From the NCBI GenBank assembly GCA_022709755.1, contig JAKLIF010000004.1, forward strand, positions 186,001-250,000: DNA of 64,000 bases. The letters run 5' to 3'. Each line of letters begins with the position of its first letter. Within the stretch, counting starts at the first letter, position 1. Made by a program: the position numbers and the translations under genes. Shown one piece after another: positions 25,193 to 33,854 of the stretch. Origin of the DNA: Elusimicrobiota bacterium (lineage in GTDB: Bacteria > Elusimicrobiota > Elusimicrobia > FEN-1173 > JAKLIF01). Below the pieces are notes generated by a model. That model saw only the letters and a program-made list of their open reading frames with translations, was not told where the DNA came from and did no database searches.

Positions 25193-26866
25193 ATGGCCGG
25201 CGAATACATCTTCACCATCGAAGACCTCAGCAAATCCTTCGGACCCAAAGTCCTGTTCAAAGACATCCATCTTTCCTTCTACCACAAGGCCAAGATCGGC
25301 ATCGTGGGAGAAAACGGCACCGGGAAGAGCACCCTGATCCGCATCATGGCGGGAGAAGAGAAGGACTATCACGGCACCGCCAAACCCATGAAGGGGATCC
25401 GCATCGGCTACCTCCCCCAGGAACCCCGCCTGGACCCGGCCAAGACCGTCCGACAGGAAGTGGAGACCGCCTTCAGCCACATCACCGACATGGTGGCCGA
25501 ATATGAGAAGATCTCCGAAAGCATGTCCAAACCCATGTCCGAGGCCGACATGGAGAAGGCGCTGGAAAAGATGAGCCGTCTGCAGGAGACCATCGAGGCG
25601 GCCGACGGCTGGGAACTGAAACGCCATGTGGACGTGGCGATGGACGCGCTCGTGCTCCCCCCCGACGACCTCCTGGTCGAAAAGATCTCCGGCGGAGAAG
25701 CGCGCCGCGTGGCCCTCTGCAAACTCCTCCTTCAGAAACCGGACATCCTCCTTCTCGACGAGCCCACCAACCACCTGGACGCCGAGACCGTGGCCTGGCT
25801 GGAGACCACCCTTCAGGAATATCCCGGCAACGTGATCGTCGTCACCCATGACCGCTATTTTCTGGACACCATCACCAAATGGATCCTGGAACTGGACCGG
25901 GGACAGGGGATCCCCTTCGAAGGGAACTATTCGTCGTGGCTGGAACAGAAGGCCGCCCGGCTGAAACTCGAGGAAAAGAAGGCCTCCAGTCTGCGAAAAC
26001 GGCTGGACCAGGAGCTGGACTGGATGCGAATGACGCCGAGCGGACGGAGCGTCAAGAACAAAGCCCGGGTCCGCGAATACGAGACGCTCTCTTCCCAACA
26101 GAAATCGGTGGATGAGAACTCCCTGGACATCGAAGTCGTGCCGGGTCCCCCGCTGGGCGCCAAAGTCATCGAAGCCAAAGACATGGGAAAAGCCTTCGGG
26201 GACAACGTCCTCATGAAAGACGTCAATTTCGACATCCCCCGGGGAGCGGTCATCGGCCTGGTGGGTCCCAACGGGGTCGGGAAAACCACCCTCTTCCGGA
26301 TGATCGTCGGCGAAGAGAAGCCCGACAGCGGACAACTCGTGGTCGGGCCGTCCGTCGTGATCTCCTATGTGGACCAGAAACGGGAAACGCTGGACCCGAA
26401 CAAGACCGTTTTCGAGGAGATCGGCGGCGGTTCGGATTACCTGGACATCGGCGGAAAACCCGTCCACACGCGGCTCTATCTGGGCCGGTTCAATTTCAAG
26501 GGGACAGACCAGCAGAAAAGGGTCGGTTCTCTCTCCGGCGGGGAACGCAACCGACTGCACCTGGCCAAACAGATGCTCACGGGCGGCAACGTCCTCCTGC
26601 TGGACGAGCCGACCAACGACCTCGACGTGGACACCATCCGCGCGCTCGAGAACGCCATCCTGAACTACAGCGGATGCGTGCTGGTCATCAGCCACGACCG
26701 CTTCTTCCTGGACAGGATCTGCACCCACTTGATCGTGTTCGAAGGCACCGGCCGGTTGAGATGGTTCGAAGGGAACTTCCAGGATTACCGGGAATTCCAC
26801 CAGAAAGAACTGGGCGGACGGGAAGAGAACCGGCGTTCGAAATACAAGAAACTGACCATCCGTTAA
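25193..26866 (+). CDS. ettA: Energy-dependent translational throttle protein (ABC-F)
   Basis: A 557-residue ABC-F ATPase, the same length as E. coli EttA (555). Two nucleotide-binding domains: Walker A GENGTGKSTL and GPNGVGKTTLF, signatures ISGGEARRVAL and LSGGERNRLHLA, with the interdomain linker (~residues 240-320) that reaches the ribosomal P site. No membrane domain. EttA binds the E site of the 70S ribosome and tunes translation to ATP/ADP. The ribosome site GGGGAA lies ~8 bases upstream. It is followed by a GC-rich hairpin and then by groESL. Confidence 0.92.
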   Translation: MAGEYIFTIEDLSKSFGPKVLFKDIHLSFYHKAKIGIVGENGTGKSTLIRIMAGEEKDYHGTAKPMKGIRIGYLPQEPRLDPAKTVRQEVETAFSHITDMVAEYEKISESMSKPMSEADMEKALEKMSRLQETIEAADGWELKRHVDVAMDALVLPPDDLLVEKISGGEARRVALCKLLLQKPDILLLDEPTNHLDAETVAWLETTLQEYPGNVIVVTHDRYFLDTITKWILELDRGQGIPFEGNYSSWLEQKAARLKLEEKKASSLRKRLDQELDWMRMTPSGRSVKNKARVREYETLSSQQKSVDENSLDIEVVPGPPLGAKVIEAKDMGKAFGDNVLMKDVNFDIPRGAVIGLVGPNGVGKTTLFRMIVGEEKPDSGQLVVGPSVVISYVDQKRETLDPNKTVFEEIGGGSDYLDIGGKPVHTRLYLGRFNFKGTDQQKRVGSLSGGERNRLHLAKQMLTGGNVLLLDEPTNDLDVDTIRALENAILNYSGCVLVISHDRFFLDRICTHLIVFEGTGRLRWFEGNFQDYREFHQKELGGREENRRSKYKKLTIR

Positions 26867-26871
26867 GTTGA

Positions 26872-26894
26872 GAGCGCCCCCCCCGGGGGCGCTC
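26872..26894 (+). other. GC-rich hairpin after ettA
   Basis: GAGCGCCCC (26872-26880) pairs with GGGGCGCTC (26886-26894). It is very stable but lacks a T run, so it may pause or protect the transcript 3' end rather than act as a standard terminator. Confidence 0.5.
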
Positions 26895-26935
26895 CGCCAT
26901 CCATCAAAAGAAAACCGACCTCAATAAAAAAATCC

Positions 26936-26990
26936 TTGACAAGCTTCTTCTCCTTGAGTAAAATTATCACTCAAGAGGTCGGAGTGCCAG
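26936..26990 (+). promoter_or_regulatory. groESL promoter with overlapping CIRCE operator
   Basis: -35 TTGACA (26936-26941) and -10 TAAAAT (26959-26964) are separated by 17 bases. TTATCACTC (26964-26972), nine bases and GAGTGCCAG (26982-26990) form an imperfect CIRCE inverted repeat (consensus TTAGCACTC-N9-GAGTGCTAA), the binding site of the heat-shock repressor HrcA. The operator starts on the last base of the -10, so bound HrcA would block polymerase. hrcA itself is not in the window. Confidence 0.88.
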
Positions 26991-27037
26991 TGTCGATCAC
27001 CATCCGGCGCTGATTTTCCGACGATGAGAGAAGAGAT

Positions 27038-27064
27038 GCCAATCTGACAGGATTGGCCTTTTTT
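27038..27064 (+). promoter_or_regulatory. Terminator-like hairpin in the groESL leader
   Basis: GCCAATC (27038-27044) pairs with GATTGGC (27051-27057) and is followed by CTTTTTT. It lies between the CIRCE promoter and groES and would be transcribed with the leader. A seven-codon reading frame (MREEMPI, 27024-27047) enters the hairpin. It may be an attenuator or a leftover terminator. Confidence 0.6.
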
Positions 27065-27104
27065 AGGACTCATAATTAGCAGTCTAATTCAGGAGGTGCT
27101 AGAA

Positions 27105-27422
27105 ATGGCTGATGCAGAGCTCACAAAAGTGAACATTCGTCCTTTAGGGGATCGCGTTCTCGCGAAACCTCTCGTGAAGGAAAAAGAAGAAAAAGGTGGA
27201 TTGATCATACCCGACACGGCGAAAGAAAAGCCGCAGGAAGGGAAGATCATCTCGGTCGGCAAAGGCAAGGTTGGCGACGATGGGAAACTGATCCCCATGG
27301 ACGTCAAAGCGGGCGATCGGATCCTCTACGGGAAATATTCCGGCACGGAGATCAAGATCGACGGCGAAGATTATCTCATCATGCATCAGGACGACATCCT
27401 GGGCATTTTGGAAAGCAAATAA
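27105..27422 (+). CDS. groES: Co-chaperonin GroES
   Basis: A 105-residue co-chaperonin that caps the GroEL cavity. Core motifs are IRPLGDRVLAKPL, GGLIIPDTAKEKPQEGKI (the mobile loop) and a terminal DYLIMHQDDILGIL. The start at 27105 is chosen because AGGAGGT sits seven bases before it; it gives a short eight-residue extension ahead of the core. It is followed 32 bases later by groEL. Transcription comes from the CIRCE-controlled promoter upstream. Confidence 0.97.
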   Translation: MADAELTKVNIRPLGDRVLAKPLVKEKEEKGGLIIPDTAKEKPQEGKIISVGKGKVGDDGKLIPMDVKAGDRILYGKYSGTEIKIDGEDYLIMHQDDILGILESK

Positions 27423-27439
27423 GCAGACTTCTTCATTAA

Positions 27440-29098
<1,659 letters not shown>

Positions 29099-29124
29099 GT
29101 CACTACATCAATACGTTTCTAAGT

Positions 29125-29161
29125 AAAGAGGGGGTTCCCATGCGGGAACCCCCTCTTTATT
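29125..29161 (+). terminator. Rho-independent terminator of groESL
   Basis: A perfect 15-bp stem, AAAGAGGGGGTTCCC with GGGAACCCCCTCTTT, loop ATGC, followed by ATT. The T run comes from the stem end itself. Confidence 0.9.
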
Positions 29162-29259
29162 GCTTTTCACGTTAAAATGCCCTTTTTTTTATGATACAAT
29201 CCAGTGATTCGATGTTTTTCAGACTGAACTAGGACAATCGTGATCCCGATACACGGACA

Positions 29260-30156
29260 ATGAACGATATAGCCGCCACAAAAACTTTTTCAGAAGACAC
29301 CGCCATCTCCGGTTCCCACCTCAAGACGATCTTCCAGGTGTTCCTCGTCGTCGTCTGCACGTCATCCCTCATGGCCGGGACCGTCTGGGGCATGAAGAAA
29401 TGGCTCCTGAAGAATTTCAACGTCCGCGCCGCCGAACTCACCAAACGCGTCCAGGGCCAATCCCAGGAATACGTCGACAACCACATCCAGGCCCTCTCCT
29501 CGTTCGCCCCCGTGTTCCAGAACACGGAGACCCCGACGCAAGAGCAGTTCTCCACCCAGGCCGCCAGCATCATGAGCCAGAACAGCGGATTCACGTCCAT
29601 CAACATGATCAACAGGGATTTCATCATCGATTACGTCTACCCGCTCGAACTGAACCGCACGGCCCTCCACATGGACATCAAGAGCCGTTTCGACGTCTTG
29701 CCGGTGGCCCACCGGGCGGTCTCTCAACACGAGATGACCTCCACCGACATCATCGACCTGGTCCAAGGAGGCCGGGGCATCATTCTCTTCCAGCCCATCT
29801 ACAAGGACAACCGCTGGATCGCCCTGGTCGAAGGCGTTTTCAAGATCGACGATTTCACAACCAATTTCATCGGCAAATATCTGCTGTCGGCCCACGACTA
29901 CACGGTCATCGACGAGACGAACGGCCAGGAGATCTACACCTCCCTTCCTCCCACAAGTTACGAGCGGGCCACGCCGTACGACACCTATTTCACGCTGAAG
30001 GTCGCGGACCGGACCTGGTGGGTGATCCTTCATCCCCAGTCCCCCCCGATCCAAGTCTTCCCCATCGCCGGGGTCCTCCTTCTGGAACTGGCCGGCGGCG
30101 CGCTGATCCTTTTCCTCACCCTCCGGAACAAGACGGCCCTCCCCGCCAACGCATGA
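29260..30156 (+). CDS. Membrane protein with a periplasmic CHASE-type sensor domain and no output domain
   Basis: A 298-residue protein with a first transmembrane helix at ~25-45 (FQVFLVVVCTSSLMAGTVW), a large extracytoplasmic domain, and a second helix near 268-288 (IAGVLLLELAGGALILFL) followed by only ~10 residues. The outer domain has the CHASE pattern NMINRDFIIDYVYPLELNRT, usually placed in front of kinases or cyclases, where it senses small ligands. Here no signalling domain follows, so it must work through a partner or is the remnant of a larger receptor. Its stop overlaps the aldo/keto reductase start (ATGA). Confidence 0.75.
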   Translation: MNDIAATKTFSEDTAISGSHLKTIFQVFLVVVCTSSLMAGTVWGMKKWLLKNFNVRAAELTKRVQGQSQEYVDNHIQALSSFAPVFQNTETPTQEQFSTQAASIMSQNSGFTSINMINRDFIIDYVYPLELNRTALHMDIKSRFDVLPVAHRAVSQHEMTSTDIIDLVQGGRGIILFQPIYKDNRWIALVEGVFKIDDFTTNFIGKYLLSAHDYTVIDETNGQEIYTSLPPTSYERATPYDTYFTLKVADRTWWVILHPQSPPIQVFPIAGVLLLELAGGALILFLTLRNKTALPANA

Positions 30157-31127
30157 GGTTCAGGCCTTTCGGTCGTTGCGATTTCGATGTCTCCGAAATC
30201 GGATACGGCGCCTGGGGCATCGGCGGCACATGGTGGGGCAACACCGTCGACAACAAGCTCTCCCTGAAATCACTCCATCGCGCCATGGACGAGGGCGTCA
30301 ACTTCATCGACACGGCCCTGGTCTACGGGAACGGACTGAGCGAACAACTGGTGGGACGGGCCATCCGTGAACACGGGCAACGCATCCAGGTCGCCTCGAA
30401 GATCCCCCCCAAGAACCATGAATGGCCCGCCGGAGAGAACACCCCCGCCGCCAACGCCTTCCCGAAAGAATGGATCGTTTCCTGCACGGAAAAGAGTCTG
30501 GTCCATCTTCGGTTGGACACCATCGACGTGATGCAGTTCCATGTCTGGCACGACCGATGGCTGGACCAACAGGATGTCTGGCTGGAAGCGGTGCGCCAGC
30601 TCAAGAAGCAAGGCAAGATCCGCTATTGGGGTGTTTCCATCAACGACCACTCTCCGGAGACCGCCCTGGCCCTGGTCAAGTCCGGTCTGGCCGACAGCGT
30701 TCAGGTCATCTACAATCTCTTCGACCAAAGCCCGGCGAAAGAGCTTTTACCCCTCTGCCTCGAAACCAAGACCGCCGTGATCGTGCGCGTACCGTTCGAC
30801 GAGGGATCCCTCACCGGGACGCTCACCCCCGACACCGTCTTTCCGGAAGGAGATTTCCGACGGGACTATTTTAGCGGAGACCGGCTCACCGAGGCCTGCG
30901 ACCGCTATAAAAAACTATCCCCTCTTCTCAAGGATGTGGCGAATTCTCCGGCCCGAGCCGCTCTCAAATTTTGTCTATCAAACCCCGCCGTGTGCACGGT
31001 CATCCCGGGGATGAGGCGCCCGGAGCATGTGGCCGACAACGTCGGCGCCTCGGACGGACAGCCGTATCCCCCCGAACTCCTTCAAGAACTGAAATCACAT
31101 GCCTGGAAAAGGAATTTTTATGACTAA
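30153..31127 (+). CDS. Aldo/keto reductase
   Basis: A 324-residue NADPH-dependent oxidoreductase of the AKR TIM-barrel family. The start MRFRPFGRCDFDVSEIGYGAWGIGG is typical once truncated to the first strand. Catalytic residues are visible as D in NFIDTALVYG with Y next to it, K in QVASKIPP and H in MQFHVWHD. Cofactor motifs near the end include VCTVIPGMRRPEHVADN. Family members reduce aldehydes, ketones or sugars; substrate unknown. It is coupled by ATGA overlap to the CHASE-domain gene and overlaps the next gene by eight bases, suggesting one transcript. Confidence 0.88.
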   Translation: MRFRPFGRCDFDVSEIGYGAWGIGGTWWGNTVDNKLSLKSLHRAMDEGVNFIDTALVYGNGLSEQLVGRAIREHGQRIQVASKIPPKNHEWPAGENTPAANAFPKEWIVSCTEKSLVHLRLDTIDVMQFHVWHDRWLDQQDVWLEAVRQLKKQGKIRYWGVSINDHSPETALALVKSGLADSVQVIYNLFDQSPAKELLPLCLETKTAVIVRVPFDEGSLTGTLTPDTVFPEGDFRRDYFSGDRLTEACDRYKKLSPLLKDVANSPARAALKFCLSNPAVCTVIPGMRRPEHVADNVGASDGQPYPPELLQELKSHAWKRNFYD

Positions 31128-31878
31128 ACTCGGACGTTCGATCTGCTGGCTGATCCTTGCCTTCTCGGTCACAAACCCCATTTGGGCCGGCGAAAAGATG
31201 ACGCTGACCTTGCGAGATGGCGTGCAGTTGGTGGGAGATTTCACAGCCCCTCAGAACGAGTCGGCTCCGGTGCTCGTCTGCCTGCACGGGTTGGGAAGCC
31301 ATCGGGTGGAATGGGATCCGCTGGTGTCAGCCGCCCATCAACGCGGATGGGGCGTATTCAGCTATGACGCGCGTGGACACGGAGAGAGCGTGAAGACCGC
31401 CCAGGGAGGGACCATTTCCTATCAAACTCCCTCTTACGGGCAAGACCCCGGGTTCTGGCGGGACATGATCGGAGACCTGGGTGAAATCCTTTTCTATCTG
31501 GAAAAACAGCGCGGGGTCCCGGCGAAGCGCCTCATCCCCGTCGGAGCGAGCCTGGGGGCGAACGTTTCTTTGGTGACGGCCGTCGACCATCCCAAGACGC
31601 CCTGTCTGGTGTTGCTCTCACCGGGCCTCGAATACGTCAGAATCAGGACGGAATCCTCCGTCTCCTCCTTCAAAAAACCCATCCTTTTCGTCGTTTCCCT
31701 CGGAGATTCGTATGCCTATCAGAGCGTGGTGAAACTATCGGAATTGACGACGCGCCAGACGTCCTGGATCAGGACCGGGAAAGGGCACGGGACACAGATG
31801 TTCGACGGGGCTTTGGAAGAAAAGATTTTGGATTGGATCGCCAAGCAGACCGGCTGGAAAAGCTCTCAATTTCGGTGA
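31120..31878 (+). CDS. Secreted alpha/beta hydrolase
   Basis: A 252-residue protein with a signal peptide (ICWLILAFSVTNPIWAG). The alpha/beta fold is shown by VLVCLHGLGSHRVEW (oxyanion HG), the nucleophile elbow GASLG, and a C-terminal histidine in GKGHGTQMF; the acid is probably D in SLGDSYAYQ. It resembles esterases/lysophospholipase-like enzymes. The start at 31120 is chosen because AAGGA lies about seven bases upstream and the signal peptide then begins properly. Overlap with the reductase gene suggests co-expression. Substrate unknown. Confidence 0.8.
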   Translation: MTKLGRSICWLILAFSVTNPIWAGEKMTLTLRDGVQLVGDFTAPQNESAPVLVCLHGLGSHRVEWDPLVSAAHQRGWGVFSYDARGHGESVKTAQGGTISYQTPSYGQDPGFWRDMIGDLGEILFYLEKQRGVPAKRLIPVGASLGANVSLVTAVDHPKTPCLVLLSPGLEYVRIRTESSVSSFKKPILFVVSLGDSYAYQSVVKLSELTTRQTSWIRTGKGHGTQMFDGALEEKILDWIAKQTGWKSSQFR

Positions 31879-31937
31879 CTCCAACTAAGCTATTAATAAA
31901 CCTGCCACACCTCGTTTAGGATTCAGACAACCCTTTT

Positions 31938-32891
31938 TTACGACGACCACGAAAACAGGCGTTTCCACCACGACGGGTTGGATTTGCGTTCTCCGCGCAA
32001 CATCTTCTTCGCCTCCACCCGGGCCATCCCCGTGATCCCTGCTCCCAGACGGAACTGAAACAAGATGCGCTCCCCCTCCTTGCGGACCTCCTCCACCGGC
32101 GATAAGAGCGGTTTCGGGCCCGTTGACGTGCGGCCCCCGAGCAGTTTCGACAGATATTGCGCGATATCTCGCTCGTCCGTCAACAGGACATAGATCGAAT
32201 CCCCCGCCATCACGCTCTCAGACGGAATCCCATCGGCCGTTTCCTGCACCGCCACCTGCAGAGTCAATGATTCGGTCCCGCCCTTCACAAGGGAATCGGT
32301 CTCTTTGACCAACTCGGCTTCTTCCCCCTTCCTCTTCAAACGGCGGAACTGGTCCAAATTCAACTCTTCCCGATAGAGTTGGACATGGACCGCATCGTCC
32401 TTGAAATATGATTTCAGGAGCGGTTCAAACCGGCGTTTCAATTTATCCTCGTCCCCGCCGTTCAATATCTGGTAAATGCTTTCCTCCCCCTCCTGGAGAT
32501 GCCCCAGGATGAACCGTTCCAGCTCCTGAGTGACCGTCTGGAGGGTGCCTTCCCAGAGACGAGAGGCGTAGATGTGCCTTTCAAAATCATACCAGTCCCC
32601 GTTCAGTTCCGTTTCGTAGAGCACCGGGTTATAGGAGACCACGGCGCGTACGCGGTAGAGACTCTGGTGACGGGTGTCGGCGATGAGGATCAACAACCCA
32701 TAGAGGTTTTTCGACGGGAGGAAGAGTTTTCCCTTCACCACGGCGATGGACCGGAGGAGCGTCCCGATGGTGCGGATGGCCCGTTGGAGGTCATATCCCG
32801 CCGAGACCAGGGCCAGTTCGGCCTCCCCCTGTTCACACCCCGTCTCTTCCATCAATAAGTGGATCTTGTTTTGAATGAGAGGTTCCGTCAT
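31938..32891 (-). CDS. Unknown protein with an N-terminal UBA-like helical domain
   Basis: A 317-residue protein I cannot assign. Residues ~7-40 (ETGCEQGEAELALVSAGYDL) match the pattern of UBA/NAC/EF-Ts N-terminal three-helix domains, which bind other proteins. The centre is a mixed alpha/beta region with a long charged stretch (LKRKGEEAELVKETDSLVKG), and the C-terminus is basic and tryptophan-rich (NPSWWKRLFSWSS), suitable for membrane or partner contact. No catalytic motif. It follows the Xer recombinase by only six bases on the same strand, at the end of the long housekeeping run. Confidence 0.65.
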   Translation of the reverse strand: MTEPLIQNKIHLLMEETGCEQGEAELALVSAGYDLQRAIRTIGTLLRSIAVVKGKLFLPSKNLYGLLILIADTRHQSLYRVRAVVSYNPVLYETELNGDWYDFERHIYASRLWEGTLQTVTQELERFILGHLQEGEESIYQILNGGDEDKLKRRFEPLLKSYFKDDAVHVQLYREELNLDQFRRLKRKGEEAELVKETDSLVKGGTESLTLQVAVQETADGIPSESVMAGDSIYVLLTDERDIAQYLSKLLGGRTSTGPKPLLSPVEEVRKEGERILFQFRLGAGITGMARVEAKKMLRGERKSNPSWWKRLFSWSS

Positions 32892-32897
32892 GGCGTT

Positions 32898-33854
32898 TTA
32901 AGAACGGGGGTGGGCCTTGTCATACACACGGCGAAGCTGTTCGGTGGTCACGTGGGTATAGATCTGGGTGGTCGAGAGACTGGAATGGCCGAGCATTTCC
33001 TGGACGGAACGGAGGTCGCACCCCCGATTGAGAAGATGCGTGGCAAAAGAATGTCTCAGCATGTGCGGATGCACCTTCTGGGAGATGGAGGCGCGTCGCG
33101 CCCAGGACTCCAGGATGTTGCGGACGGAACGGGAGGTGAGCCGCGTGCCCCTCAGGTTCATGAACAGGGGCCGGGCGCGGGTGTTCATCTTCTTGGCCGA
33201 CGCGCTCAGGGGGTCTTCCCCTCTCGCCTTGAGATACCGCACGAGTGTCTCCAACGCCGTTTCACCGACGGGAACAAGCCTGACTTTCGACCCCTTGCCC
33301 AACACGCGGGCCAACCCGTTCCAGAACTCGACGTCTTCGATGTTGAGCGACACCAATTCTTCAACCCGCAGTCCCGCGGAATACAGGAACTCCAGCAGGG
33401 CGCGGTCACGGAGGGCGGCCAGGCCGTCTCCCGATGTCGGGACCGCTTCCAGAAGGCGCATCATGTCCTTTTCCGTCAGGAAATGGGGGATGCGCTTATC
33501 CCTCTTGATGCCGCCCCGGTTCAGGAGCGGGTCTTGGGTCAGATGGCCTTCCCGACGGAGAAAATGGAAGAAAGACCGTAAGACGGCCTGTTTCCGGATG
33601 ATCGTGTTCTTCTTGTAGGAACGGGACTGCAGTTCGGCCAGGTAGGTGCGGATGACGCGGCGGTCGGAGAATACGGAGGACTGGTCGGGATAGTGCCGGG
33701 TGATGAACTGCGTGTAATCGGTGAGGTCCGCCGTATAAGCCCGCAAGGTCGCGGGGGACACGTTGCACTCGCCCCGCAGGTAGATCAGGAACTGTTGGAC
33801 GAAGTCCTTCAACGGCACCGTATTTACGTCGACACTTTCCGGATGTTCCGGCAT
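32898..33854 (-). CDS. Tyrosine recombinase XerC/XerD
   Basis: A 318-residue site-specific recombinase that resolves chromosome dimers at dif. The N-terminal SAM-like domain has FLIYLRGECNVSPATLRAYTADL. Catalytic residues are R in GLRVEELVSL, K in GKGSKVR, the HxxR motif in HMLRHSFATHLL, H in LGHSSLSTTQ and the nucleophile Y in IYTHV. I place the start at the internal ATG (33854), which removes 26 non-family residues; this still overlaps the end of topA by ~30 bases. XerC or XerD cannot be decided without a partner. Confidence 0.92.
   Translation of the reverse strand: MPEHPESVDVNTVPLKDFVQQFLIYLRGECNVSPATLRAYTADLTDYTQFITRHYPDQSSVFSDRRVIRTYLAELQSRSYKKNTIIRKQAVLRSFFHFLRREGHLTQDPLLNRGGIKRDKRIPHFLTEKDMMRLLEAVPTSGDGLAALRDRALLEFLYSAGLRVEELVSLNIEDVEFWNGLARVLGKGSKVRLVPVGETALETLVRYLKARGEDPLSASAKKMNTRARPLFMNLRGTRLTSRSVRNILESWARRASISQKVHPHMLRHSFATHLLNRGCDLRSVQEMLGHSSLSTTQIYTHVTTEQLRRVYDKAHPRS

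Noticed and set aside
26872-26894. Standard Rho-independent terminator after ettA
   Set aside because: The stem is strong but there is no T run; kept only as a hairpin.
27024-27047. Leader peptide MREEMPI before groES as a coding gene
   Set aside because: No ribosome site and no special codon content; mentioned only with the hairpin.
29400-30152. Long N-terminal extension of the aldo/keto reductase
   Set aside because: That part of the frame overlaps the CHASE-type gene in another frame and is Arg/Pro-rich, as expected for a shadow; the reductase family start is at 30153.
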